Source: Micromonospora sp. MH99 (lineage in GTDB: Bacteria; Actinomycetota; Actinomycetes; Mycobacteriales; Micromonosporaceae). Taken from it: DNA of 62,881 nucleotides. The stretch is taken from NCBI RefSeq assembly GCF_021442385.1, contig NZ_MUZA01000032.1, forward strand, positions 1 through 62,881. Reading direction: 5' to 3'. Shown one piece after another: positions 23,474-31,288 of this stretch. Under the pieces are notes generated by a model. It made no database searches. It saw only the letters and a program-made list of their open reading frames with translations, and was not told where the DNA came from. Numbering within the stretch: the first letter of the stretch is position 1; the number at the start of each line of letters is the position of its first letter. Position numbers and translations under genes: made by a program.

Positions 23474-25006
23474 GTGCCCCAGCCCCACCTTCGTACCGTC
23501 GTCGTGCTCGCCGCGGGTGAGGGCAAGCGGATGAAGTCGACACTGCCCAAGGTGTTGCACCCCCTGCTCGGCCGTACGCTGCTCGGCCACGTGCTGAGCG
23601 CCGCCGGGCCGCTGGCCGCCGACCGCACAGTCGTCGTGGTGGGCCACGGCGCCGACCAGGTCCGGGCCCACCTGACCGAGATCGCCCCCGACGCCACGCC
23701 CGTGCTTCAGGCCGAGCAGCTCGGCACCGGGCACGCCGTGCGGATCGCGTTGGACGCCGTGCCGGAGGGCGCCGGCACGGTCGTGGTGATCAACGGGGAC
23801 GTGCCGTTGCTGCGACCGGAGACGGTGGGCGCGCTGGTGACCGCGCACGAGGAGGCCGCAGCCGCGGCCACCGTGCTGGCCGCCGAGGTGCCCGACCCGA
23901 CCGGGCTCGGGCGGATCGTCCGGGACGCCGACGGCCGGCTGGAGCAGATCGTCGAGGAACGCGACGCCGACGTGACCCAGCGCGCGATCCGGGAGATCAA
24001 CGCCGGCATCTACGCGTTCGACGCGGTGCGGCTGCGCGACGCGCTGGGCAAGCTCTCCACCGACAACGACCAGGGCGAGGAGTACCTGACCGACGTGTTC
24101 GGCCTGCTCCGCTCCGTCGGCGAGCCGGTCGCGGTGCACGTGGCCGTCGACCACGTCGAGACGCTGGGCTGCAACGACCGGGTGGAGCTGGCGTCGCTGC
24201 GGCGGCTCCTGCGTGACCGGGTCAACGAGGCGTGGATGCGCACCGGGGTGAGCCTGCTCGACCCGACGACCACCTGGATCGACGTGACGGTGGCGGTGGA
24301 CCGCGACGCGGTCATCGACCAGAACACCCAGCTGCGCGGGGCCACTGTCGTCGGCGCGGGCGCGCTGGTCGGGCCGGACGTGACGCTCATCGACACGATC
24401 GTCGGTCCGGCCGCCTCGGTGGTGCGCAGCCACGCCGTGGGCGCCGAGGTGGGCGCGGGCGCCAGCGTGGGCCCGTACGCGTACCTGCGGCCGGAGGCCC
24501 GGCTGGGCGAGAAGGCGAAGGTCGGCACGTTCGTCGAGGTGAAGAAGTCCGAGATCGGGCCCGGCTCGAAGGTGCCGCACCTGACGTACGTGGGCGACGC
24601 GACGATCGGCGAGCAGACCAACATCGGCGCCGCGTCGGTCTTCGTCAACTACGACGGGGTCAACAAGCACCGCACGGTGATCGGCAGCCACGCTCGGACG
24701 GGGGCGGACAACATGTTCGTCGCGCCGGTCGAGGTGGGTGACGGCGCGTACACGGCGGCTGGCTCGGTGATCGTGGACGACGTGCCGGCGGGCGCGATGG
24801 GTGTCGCCCGCGCGCGTCAGCGCAACATCGAGGGCTGGGTGGTGAAGCGGCGGGCCGGTACGGCGGCGGCCGAGGCCGCGCAGCGCGCCGGCGACGCGAA
24901 GGGTGCGTCGGAGATGGCCGGGACCGCAAGCGACAGTGAGGCAATGCACGGGCGGGCCGAGACGGTGGGCGGTGCGTCCGGCGCGGGAGATACTGCAACC
25001 GAATAG
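23474..25006 (+). CDS. glmU: Bifunctional N-acetylglucosamine-1-phosphate uridyltransferase / glucosamine-1-phosphate acetyltransferase
   Basis: Makes UDP-N-acetylglucosamine for peptidoglycan in two steps. The N-terminal nucleotidyltransferase domain starts VVVLAAGEGKRMKSTLPKVL (about 9-28) and has INGDVPLL with the catalytic aspartate. The C-terminal left-handed beta-helix (about 260-450) contains LRPEARLGEKAKVGTFVEVKKS and IGAASVFVNYDGVNKHRTVIG, the acetyl-CoA site. At 510 residues it carries an extra disordered Ala/Gly/Glu tail of about 45 residues, as in other actinobacterial GlmU proteins. GTG at 23474 follows GGGAGCC. prs follows closely. Confidence 0.97.
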   Translation: MPQPHLRTVVVLAAGEGKRMKSTLPKVLHPLLGRTLLGHVLSAAGPLAADRTVVVVGHGADQVRAHLTEIAPDATPVLQAEQLGTGHAVRIALDAVPEGAGTVVVINGDVPLLRPETVGALVTAHEEAAAAATVLAAEVPDPTGLGRIVRDADGRLEQIVEERDADVTQRAIREINAGIYAFDAVRLRDALGKLSTDNDQGEEYLTDVFGLLRSVGEPVAVHVAVDHVETLGCNDRVELASLRRLLRDRVNEAWMRTGVSLLDPTTTWIDVTVAVDRDAVIDQNTQLRGATVVGAGALVGPDVTLIDTIVGPAASVVRSHAVGAEVGAGASVGPYAYLRPEARLGEKAKVGTFVEVKKSEIGPGSKVPHLTYVGDATIGEQTNIGAASVFVNYDGVNKHRTVIGSHARTGADNMFVAPVEVGDGAYTAAGSVIVDDVPAGAMGVARARQRNIEGWVVKRRAGTAAAEAAQRAGDAKGASEMAGTASDSEAMHGRAETVGGASGAGDTATE

Positions 25007-25063
25007 TCCCCGACCCACCACCACCGGGCCGGGTACCGCCGACAAACGGGAGCAGACGGGCCC

Positions 25064-26044
25064 ATGGGCAGCATCGTCGCCGAAAACCGCAAGAGCCTGA
25101 TGCTCTTCTCCGGACGGGGTTTCCCGGAGCTGGCCAAGGAGATCGGCGAGGTGCTCGGTGTGGCACCGACGCCGGCCGACGCGTACGAGTTCGCCAACGG
25201 CGAGATCTTCGTACGATTCAAGGATTCGGTACGTGGTTCGGACGCCTTCGTGGTGCAGTCCGTGACGCACGGGGTGAACACCTGGGTCATGGAGACCCTG
25301 ATCATGGTGGACGCGTTGAAGCGGGGGTCGGCGAAGCGGATCACCGTCGTGCTGCCGTTCTACCCGTACGCGCGGCAGGACAAGAAGCACCGGGGTCGGG
25401 AGCCGATCTCGGCCCGGCTGGTGGCGGATCTGCTGAAGACCGCCGGCGCGAACCGGATCCTCACTGTCGACCTGCACACCGCGCAGATCCAGGGCTTCTT
25501 CGACGGGCCGGTGGACCACCTCTTCGCGATGGACATCCTCGCCGAGTACGTGGAGCACAAGTACGCGGGCCGGCCGATGACGGTGGTCGCGCCGGACTCG
25601 GGTCGGGTACGGGTGGCCGAGCGCTGGACCGACCGCCTCGGCGGCTGCCCGCTGGCGTTCATCCACAAGACCCGCGACCCGATGAAGCCGAACCAGGTGG
25701 TCGCGAACCGGGTGGTCGGTGAGGTGGAGGGCCGGGTCTGTCTGATCGTCGACGACATGATCGACACCGGTGGCACGATCTCCAAGGCCGCCGACATCCT
25801 CAAGGAGTCCGGTGCGGCGGAGATCGTGGTGGCCTCCACCCACGCGCTCCTGTCGGATCCGGCCACCGAGCGGTTGAAGAACAGCCCGATCAGCGAGGTG
25901 GTGGTCACCAACACGCTGCCGTTGCCGCCGGAGAAGCAGCTGGACAAGCTGACCGTGCTGTCGATCGCGCCGCTGCTGGCGCGGGCGATCCGGGAGGTGT
26001 TCGACGACGGCTCGGTGACCACCCTCTTCGGTGGCCTGAGCTGA
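25064..26044 (+). CDS. prs: Ribose-phosphate pyrophosphokinase
   Basis: Makes PRPP from ribose 5-phosphate and ATP for nucleotide, histidine and tryptophan synthesis. The 326 residues are the class I type, with FANGEIFVRFKDSVRGSDAFVVQS, the ATP loop YPYARQDKKHRGREPI, DLHTAQIQGFFDGPVDHL and the PRPP loop CLIVDDMIDTGGTI. The pairing with glmU is conserved across Gram-positive bacteria. ATG at 25064 is followed by the usual basic N terminus. Confidence 0.97.
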   Translation: MGSIVAENRKSLMLFSGRGFPELAKEIGEVLGVAPTPADAYEFANGEIFVRFKDSVRGSDAFVVQSVTHGVNTWVMETLIMVDALKRGSAKRITVVLPFYPYARQDKKHRGREPISARLVADLLKTAGANRILTVDLHTAQIQGFFDGPVDHLFAMDILAEYVEHKYAGRPMTVVAPDSGRVRVAERWTDRLGGCPLAFIHKTRDPMKPNQVVANRVVGEVEGRVCLIVDDMIDTGGTISKAADILKESGAAEIVVASTHALLSDPATERLKNSPISEVVVTNTLPLPPEKQLDKLTVLSIAPLLARAIREVFDDGSVTTLFGGLS

Positions 26045-26175
26045 AGGTGGCCGAGTCGGCCGGCAGGACCTGACAAACTGGTCGAAACGGGCTGGCGCGC
26101 TGGCGGGAAACACCGTCGGCGTGCCGGCCTGGAGCCGTGATCGGGGACTGCCGGAAACCCGGGAAACACCTCGGG

Positions 26176-26181
26176 TAGACT
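26176..26181 (+). promoter_or_regulatory. Candidate -10 element TAGACT for rplY
   Basis: TAGACT fits the actinobacterial TANNNT -10 pattern and would give a leader of about 170 nt before the rplY GTG at 26358. No good -35 match is visible at 17 nt. Confidence 0.35.
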
Positions 26182-26232
26182 GGTGCGGTTGCCACGGCGA
26201 GGGTGCCCGGCGGGCCGCTGAAAAGCGCCGCA

Positions 26233-26262
26233 CGGAGGCACCGTCATCGACGCGGTGCTCCG
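26233..26262 (+). promoter_or_regulatory. Leader hairpin upstream of rplY
   Basis: CGGAGGCACCG (26233-26243) pairs with CGGTGCTCCG (26253-26262), leaving one bulged G and a 9-nt loop. It lies about 100 nt before the L25 start in an otherwise gene-free stretch (26045-26357). It could be a ribosomal-protein leader element; no known family is recognised. Confidence 0.3.
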
Positions 26263-26357
26263 GGCAGTCGTTCATGACGCATGAGCCCCAGCGAGCCCCT
26301 CGCCCCAGCACCGCAAGACGACAAGCCGCCGCAGCGAAAAGCATCAGGAGTTTCCCC

Positions 26358-27047
26358 GTGTCCGAGGTAAAGATCAGCGCCGAGCCCCGTACCGAGTTCG
26401 GCAAGGGTGGTGCCCGCCGTACCCGCCGGGCCGGCAAGGTGCCCGCCGTGCTGTACGGCCACGGCGAGAAGCCCAAGCACATCGCGCTGCCGTCGCGGGA
26501 GTTCGCCGCCGCGATCCGCAAGGGTGGTGCCAACCAGCTCTTCGCGATCGACATCACCGACGGCACCCAGGTGCTGGCGCTGCCGAAGGCGATCCAGCGT
26601 GACCCGATCCGGGACACCTTCGAGCACGTGGACCTCATCCTGGTCCGCCGGGGCGAGAAGGTCACCGTCGAGGTGCCGGTCCAGCTGACCGGCGAGGCCG
26701 CGCGGGACACCCTGATCGTGCACGACCACGACACCCTCTCGGTGACCGCCGACGCCACCAAGGTGCCGGACCACCTCGAGGCGTCGATCGAGGGCCTGGA
26801 GGCCGGGTCCTCGGTGACCGCCGGCGACGTCCAGCTGCCCAACGGTGTCGAGCTGGCCGTCGACCCGACGCTGCCGGTCGCCGCGGTGACCGCCGCGCCG
26901 ACCGCCGAGCAGCTCGAGGCGACGCTGCCCGAGGTCGAGGAGGCCACCGAGGAGGCCGAGGCCGAGACCGGCGAGGTCACCGAGGGCTCCGAGGGCGCGG
27001 ACACCGCCGAGGGCGCCGAGAACACCGAGGCTCGTACCGAGGCCTGA
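26358..27047 (+). CDS. rplY: Large ribosomal subunit protein bL25 (CTC form)
   Basis: Binds 5S rRNA in the large ribosomal subunit. The 229-residue CTC/TL5 form has the L25 domain (about 1-95, EPRTEFGKGGARRTRRAGKVPAVLYGHGEKP) and a C-terminal beta domain (about 100-185), followed by a glutamate/alanine-rich acidic tail. Related proteins are induced by general stress in Bacillus. GTG at 26358 has AGGAG 7 nt upstream, which excludes the longer frame from 26121. It is followed by a terminator and then pth, a conserved pairing. Confidence 0.95.
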   Translation: MSEVKISAEPRTEFGKGGARRTRRAGKVPAVLYGHGEKPKHIALPSREFAAAIRKGGANQLFAIDITDGTQVLALPKAIQRDPIRDTFEHVDLILVRRGEKVTVEVPVQLTGEAARDTLIVHDHDTLSVTADATKVPDHLEASIEGLEAGSSVTAGDVQLPNGVELAVDPTLPVAAVTAAPTAEQLEATLPEVEEATEEAEAETGEVTEGSEGADTAEGAENTEARTEA

Positions 27048-27063
27048 TCGGTTCGTACCGTGC

Positions 27064-27096
27064 GGCAGGCGTCCCCGATTTTCGGGGGCGCCTGCC
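27064..27096 (+). terminator. 15-bp hairpin terminator after rplY
   Basis: Arms 27064-27078 and 27082-27096 pair with one G-U and a TTT loop. It starts 16 bp after the rplY stop. pth is thus likely to have its own promoter or be reached by read-through. Confidence 0.75.
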
Positions 27097-27137
27097 AGCG
27101 TATCGGGAGTCGGTGAAGACGGCGGGAGGGGCGGGTC

Positions 27138-27728
27138 GTGACGGACGAGGCGGGGCCGTGGCTGGTTGTCGGCCTGGGCAATCCGGGCCGGGAGTACGCC
27201 GGGAACCGGCACAACGTCGGGTTCATGGTGGCGGAGCTGCTGGCGGGGCGGTTGGGCGCGCGGTTCGGTAGGCACAAGCGGGCGGTGGCCGAGGTCGCGG
27301 AAGGGCGGCTGGGGTTCGGCGGTCCGAAGCTGGTGCTGGTGAAGCCACTGACGTACATGAACCTGTCCGGTGGGCCGGTCGCGGCGCTGTCGCAGTTCTA
27401 CAAGGTGCCCCCGGCGCAGGTGATCGCGGTGCACGACGAGCTGGACATCGGCTTCGGCCAGGTGCGGATCAAGTGTGGCGGCGGCGAGGGCGGGCACAAC
27501 GGCCTGCGGTCGATGTCCAAGTCGTTGGGCACCAAGGACTACGTCCGGGTGCGGTTCGGCGTGGGTCGGCCGCCGGGGCGGCAGGATCCGGCGGACTACG
27601 TGCTGTCGGATTTCGGCGCGGCGGAACGCAAGGAGCTCGATTTCCTGGTGGACAGGGCCGCTGACGTGGTGGAGTCGGTGATCGTCAAGGGCGTGGAGCC
27701 GACCCAGAACCTGTATCACGGCGGTTGA
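27138..27728 (+). CDS. pth: Peptidyl-tRNA hydrolase
   Basis: Releases tRNA from peptidyl-tRNAs dropped by stalled ribosomes. The 196 residues contain VGLGNPGREYAGNRHNVGFMV (about 11-31), with the catalytic histidine at 25, then LVKPLTYMNLSGGPV and VHDELDIGFGQVRIKCGGGEGGHNGLRS, all diagnostic. GTG at 27138 follows GGGAGGGGCGG. The length is typical. Confidence 0.97.
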   Translation: MTDEAGPWLVVGLGNPGREYAGNRHNVGFMVAELLAGRLGARFGRHKRAVAEVAEGRLGFGGPKLVLVKPLTYMNLSGGPVAALSQFYKVPPAQVIAVHDELDIGFGQVRIKCGGGEGGHNGLRSMSKSLGTKDYVRVRFGVGRPPGRQDPADYVLSDFGAAERKELDFLVDRAADVVESVIVKGVEPTQNLYHGG

Positions 27729-27863
27729 GCCGGGCGGGGCGTACCGGATCGGAAACGGTTGGCCGGTAGTCTGCGCCTTTCGGCGTGCCGTGACCGGCGA
27801 CGCGGGTCGCGGCCGATCGGTGCGTGCGGGCACGGGCCGCGGCGAGGCGACGGGAGCGGGCAG

Positions 27864-28694
27864 ATGGGCAGTCCTCCGATGATCGACGGGGCGTTCGCCC
27901 GGTGGTTGGCCTCGCGGGCCGGTCAGGCGCTGCTCGACCTGCGGACGGAGTTGGGCTTCGCGGACACGGGCGCGCTGAAGTCGGCCGGGGACAAGGTGTC
28001 GCACGACCTGATCCGCACGGAGTTGGCGCGGTGGCGGCCGGGCGACGCGGTGCTCTCCGAGGAGGACGAGGGCTCGCGGTTGGCCTGGGCGGCCGAGGTG
28101 AACACCGGCGCGGTGTCCCGGCTGAACGCGGACCGCGTGTGGATCATCGATCCGTTGGACGGCACCCGGGAGTTCGCCGAGGAGGGCCGCTCGGACTGGG
28201 CGGTGCACGTCGCGCTCTGGGCGCGGAGCGCGCCGAGCCCGCACGGGCTGGTCGCCGGGGCCGTCGGGTTGCCGGCGCAGCACCGGGTGCTGGGCACCGA
28301 CTACCCGCCCGCGTACCCGCCGATGACTGTCGAGGCGGCGACGGCCGGTGAGCGCAAGATCCGCCTGGCGGCGAGCCGGAGCCGACCGCCGGTGTTCCTC
28401 ACCGACCTGGCCGAGGACGTCGGCGCGCACCTGGTGCCGATGGGTTCGGCCGGTGCGAAGATCGCCGCGGTGGTGACCGGCGAGGTGGACGCGTACATCC
28501 ATGCGGGTGGGCAGTACGAGTGGGACTCGGCCGCCCCGGTTGCTGTGGCGACGGCCACCGGACTACACGCTTCCCGGATCGACGGTTCTGCGCTTCGATA
28601 CAACGAGGCGGATCCGCGCCTGCCGGACCTGCTGGTCTGTCGCAAGGATCTCGCCAACCGGTTGCTTGCAGCGCTGCAGAGGCATTCCGGGTAG
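27864..28694 (+). CDS. cysQ: 3'(2'),5'-bisphosphate nucleotidase (CysQ-like, inositol monophosphatase family)
   Basis: Predicted to remove the 3'-phosphate from PAP or PAPS in sulfur assimilation. The 276-residue protein of the IMPase fold has the metal-binding EE pair at 66-67 and the signature WIIDPLDGTREF (93-104, with D96 and D99). A third metal aspartate lies in YEWDSAAPVAVA near the C terminus. ATG at 27864 has GGGAG 7 nt upstream; a longer frame starts at 27759 and an ATG at 27879 is also possible. It is followed by cysD and cysN, which is the main reason to prefer CysQ over an inositol phosphatase. Confidence 0.88.
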   Translation: MGSPPMIDGAFARWLASRAGQALLDLRTELGFADTGALKSAGDKVSHDLIRTELARWRPGDAVLSEEDEGSRLAWAAEVNTGAVSRLNADRVWIIDPLDGTREFAEEGRSDWAVHVALWARSAPSPHGLVAGAVGLPAQHRVLGTDYPPAYPPMTVEAATAGERKIRLAASRSRPPVFLTDLAEDVGAHLVPMGSAGAKIAAVVTGEVDAYIHAGGQYEWDSAAPVAVATATGLHASRIDGSALRYNEADPRLPDLLVCRKDLANRLLAALQRHSG

Positions 28695-28759
28695 CCTGAG
28701 CGCACTTCTTGACATGTCCGACCGGAAAGGTCTGGAAATCGGATGAGCGAGCGAGTGTC

Positions 28760-29671
28760 ATGACGTCCCCCGCGGCCTACCGGGTCTCCCACCTGGACGC
28801 CCTCGAGGCGGAGAGCATCTTCGTGATGCGCGAGGTTGTCGCCGAGATGGAACGCCCGGTGCTGCTCTTCTCCGGCGGCAAGGACTCGATCGTCATGCTG
28901 CGGTTGGCGCAGAAGGCGTTCGCTCCGGCCAACATTCCCTTCCCCGTCATGCACGTCGACACCGGGCACAACTTCCCCGAGGTGCTCGAATACCGCGACC
29001 AGCGGGTCGCCGAGCTGGGGTTGCAACTCGTGGTGGCGAGCGTGCCGGAGGCCCTGGCCAGCGGGCTGGTCCGCGAGTCGGGCGACGGGATGCGCAACCG
29101 GATCCAGACGCCGGTGCTGCTGGACGCGGTCGAGAAGCACCGCTTCGACGCGCTGTTCGGCGGCGCCCGCCGCGACGAGGAGAAGGCGCGGGCCAAGGAG
29201 CGGGTGTTCAGCTTCCGCGACGAGTTCGGCCAGTGGGATCCCAAGAACCAGCGCCCGGAGCTGTGGTCGCTCTACAACGGCCGGCACCACCCGGGCGAGT
29301 CGATCCGGGTCTTCCCGCTGTCCAACTGGACCGAGCTGGACGTGTGGCACTACATCGCCTCCGAGCGCATCCCGCTGCCGTCGATCTACTACGCGCACGA
29401 GCGCGAGGTGATCGAGCGGGACGGCATGTTCTACGCGGTCAACGAGTTCTTCCGTCCCCGCGCGGGTGAGGAACGGTTCAAGGCGCAGGTGCGCTACCGC
29501 ACCGTCGGCGACGCCTCCTGCACCGCTGCGGTCCGCTCGGACGCGGACAGGGTGGAGAAGGTCATCGAGGAGGTGGCGGCCACGCGGATCACCGAGCGGG
29601 GCGCGACCCGTGGTGACGACCGGGTCAGCGAGGCCGCCATGGAGGACCGCAAGCGGGAGGGGTACTTCTGA
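28760..29671 (+). CDS. cysD: Sulfate adenylyltransferase subunit 2
   Basis: The catalytic subunit of ATP sulfurylase, which makes adenosine 5'-phosphosulfate from sulfate and ATP with CysN. The 303 residues contain the PP-loop SGGKDS (38-43), then DTGHNFPEVLEYRD, GGARRDEEKARAKER and FPLSNWTELDVWHYI, all typical. The stop shares one base with the cysN start (TGATG). An open frame from 28709 would extend it. A tiny frame (MSDRKGLEIG, 28714-28746) lies just before and could be incidental. No riboswitch is visible upstream. Confidence 0.96.
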   Translation: MTSPAAYRVSHLDALEAESIFVMREVVAEMERPVLLFSGGKDSIVMLRLAQKAFAPANIPFPVMHVDTGHNFPEVLEYRDQRVAELGLQLVVASVPEALASGLVRESGDGMRNRIQTPVLLDAVEKHRFDALFGGARRDEEKARAKERVFSFRDEFGQWDPKNQRPELWSLYNGRHHPGESIRVFPLSNWTELDVWHYIASERIPLPSIYYAHEREVIERDGMFYAVNEFFRPRAGEERFKAQVRYRTVGDASCTAAVRSDADRVEKVIEEVAATRITERGATRGDDRVSEAAMEDRKREGYF

Positions 29672-30987
29672 TGACCACCGAGATCGTGGCCCCGGCCGCC
29701 GCCGGCACCGAGGCCACCGGTGAGGTGCGGCCGATGGACCTGCTGCGGTTCGCCACCGCCGGCAGCGTGGACGACGGCAAGTCGACACTGATCGGCCGGC
29801 TGCTCTACGACACCAAGTCGCTCTTCACCGACCAGCTGGAGGCGGTGGAGGCGGTCAGCGCGGCCCGTGGCGACGAGTACACCAACCTGGCGCTGCTCAC
29901 CGACGGCCTGCGCGCCGAGCGCGAGCAGGGCATCACCATCGACGTGGCGTACCGGTACTTCGCCACGCCCCGCCGCAAGTTCATCATCGCGGACACGCCC
30001 GGGCACATCCAGTACACCCGCAACATGGTCACCGGGGCCTCGACGGCCGACCTGGCGCTGATCCTGGTGGACGCGCGCAAGGGCCTCGTCGAGCAGTCCC
30101 GCCGGCACGCGTTCCTCTGCTCGCTGCTGCGGGTGCCGCACCTGGTCCTCTGCGTCAACAAGATGGACCTGGTCGACTGGTCGCAGGAGGTCTACGAGCG
30201 GATCGCCGACGAGTTCACCGCGTTCGCCGCGAAGCTCGACGTACCCGACCTGACAGTGGTGCCGATCTCGGCACTGCGCGGCGACAACATCGTCGCCCGG
30301 TCGGAGAACATGCCGTGGTACGAGGGTCCGTCGCTGCTGCACCACCTGGAGCGGGTGCACATCGCCAGCGACCGCAACCTGGTCGACGTCCGGTTCCCCG
30401 TGCAGTACGTGATCCGCCCCCAGTCCACGACCGTCACCGACTACCGGGGCTACGCGGGTCAGGTCGCCTCCGGTGTGCTGAAGCCGGGGGACGAGGTGAT
30501 GGTGCTGCCGTCCGGCTTCACCAGCCGGATCGCCGCTGTGGAGACCGCCGACGGGCCGGTCGCGGAGGCGTTCCCGCCGATGTCGGTGACGGTACGGCTG
30601 GCCGACGAGATCGACATTTCCCGGGGCGACATGATCTGCCGGCCGAACAACGCGCCGGCGGTGGCCCAGGACATCGAGGCGATGGTCTGCTGGATGGACG
30701 AGACCAGCCCGCTCCGGGTCGGCGGCCGGTACGCGATCAAGCACACCACCCGGTCGGCCCGGGCGATCGTGCGGGGGCTGCACTACCGGTTGGACATCAA
30801 CTCGCTGCACCGCGACGAGTCGGCCGACGAGCTGCGACTCAACGAGATCGGCCGGGTGCGGTTGCGCACGACGGTGCCGCTGCTGGCCGACGAGTACCGC
30901 CGTAACCGCACCACCGGCGGCTTCGTCATCATCGACGAGGCCACCAACCGCACGGTCGGCGCCGCCATGATCGTCGAAGCCAGCTAA
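29671..30987 (+). CDS. cysN: Sulfate adenylyltransferase subunit 1 (GTPase)
   Basis: GTP-hydrolysing subunit that drives APS formation by CysD. The 438 residues resemble EF-Tu: P-loop GSVDDGKSTLIGRLLYDT (about 31-48), EREQGITIDVAYRYF, DTPGHIQYTRNM, and VNKMDLVDW, followed by two beta-barrel domains. It is not fused to an APS kinase (CysC), unlike the long form in mycobacteria, so CysC or an APS reductase must be elsewhere. The start overlaps the cysD stop by one base. Two large palindromes follow. Confidence 0.96.
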   Translation: MTTEIVAPAAAGTEATGEVRPMDLLRFATAGSVDDGKSTLIGRLLYDTKSLFTDQLEAVEAVSAARGDEYTNLALLTDGLRAEREQGITIDVAYRYFATPRRKFIIADTPGHIQYTRNMVTGASTADLALILVDARKGLVEQSRRHAFLCSLLRVPHLVLCVNKMDLVDWSQEVYERIADEFTAFAAKLDVPDLTVVPISALRGDNIVARSENMPWYEGPSLLHHLERVHIASDRNLVDVRFPVQYVIRPQSTTVTDYRGYAGQVASGVLKPGDEVMVLPSGFTSRIAAVETADGPVAEAFPPMSVTVRLADEIDISRGDMICRPNNAPAVAQDIEAMVCWMDETSPLRVGGRYAIKHTTRSARAIVRGLHYRLDINSLHRDESADELRLNEIGRVRLRTTVPLLADEYRRNRTTGGFVIIDEATNRTVGAAMIVEAS

Positions 30988-31028
30988 CCCCCCCGCGCCC
31001 CGCGCCAACAAGATCGCACCCGATCCAC

Positions 31029-31067
31029 GAAGTAGTGGCCTCGCCCGTCGGGCGAGGCCACTACTTC
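31029..31067. repeat. Perfect 18-bp palindrome after cysN
   Basis: Arms 31029-31046 and 31050-31067 are exact reverse complements around GTC. The lower stem (GAAGTAGTGG) is AT-richer than the surroundings and the top is CCTCGCCC. It lies 42 bp beyond the cysN stop and could terminate that operon. The long perfect arms are more than a terminator needs, so a repeated palindromic element is likely. Confidence 0.8.
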
Positions 31068-31180
31068 CATGAACAAGCACGATCTCCCCGGCCTCCAGAG
31101 GCGCCGGCCCCGCCGGCCCCGCCGCCCGCCACCCGCCACCGGCCACCGGCCGCCCGCCGCCCGCCGCCCGCCGCCTCGAC

Positions 31181-31242
31181 CGTTGATCAAGAGGTTTGCG
31201 TCAGTCCGAGCCCGGATTCTGACGCAAACCTCTTGATCAACG
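31181..31242. repeat. Perfect 24-bp palindrome between cysN and galK
   Basis: Arms 31181-31204 and 31219-31242 match exactly over 24 bp. Each begins CGTTGATCAAGAGG and ends TTTGCGTCAG. The 14-nt loop holds a further 4-bp TCCG/CGGA pairing. It is much richer in A+T than its neighbourhood. With the palindrome at 31029 it makes up most of the 301-bp gap 30988-31288; the rest is CCGCC-rich low-complexity sequence. It can act as a bidirectional terminator for the convergent cysN and galK. Confidence 0.85.
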
Positions 31243-31253
31243 CGGAGGTGCGC

Positions 31254-31288
31254 GGGCGGGGGTGCGGGCGGGGGTGGGCGGGGGTGGG
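31254..31288 (+). other. G-tract with quadruplex potential
   Basis: Six runs of three to five G occur within 35 nt immediately beyond the galK stop. On the plus strand this matches a G-quadruplex pattern. On the galK-sense strand it is C-rich. Low-complexity origin is equally possible. Confidence 0.35.

Noticed and set aside
23339..27358. A 1339-codon minus-strand open frame over glmU, prs and rplY
   Set aside because: It is antisense to four well-supported genes, has histidine/arginine-rich nonsense composition, and arises from codon bias in high-GC DNA.
28695..28759. SAM or other riboswitch before cysD
   Set aside because: The gap is only 65 bp and shows no conserved stem pattern; a TTGACA is present but lacks a matching -10.
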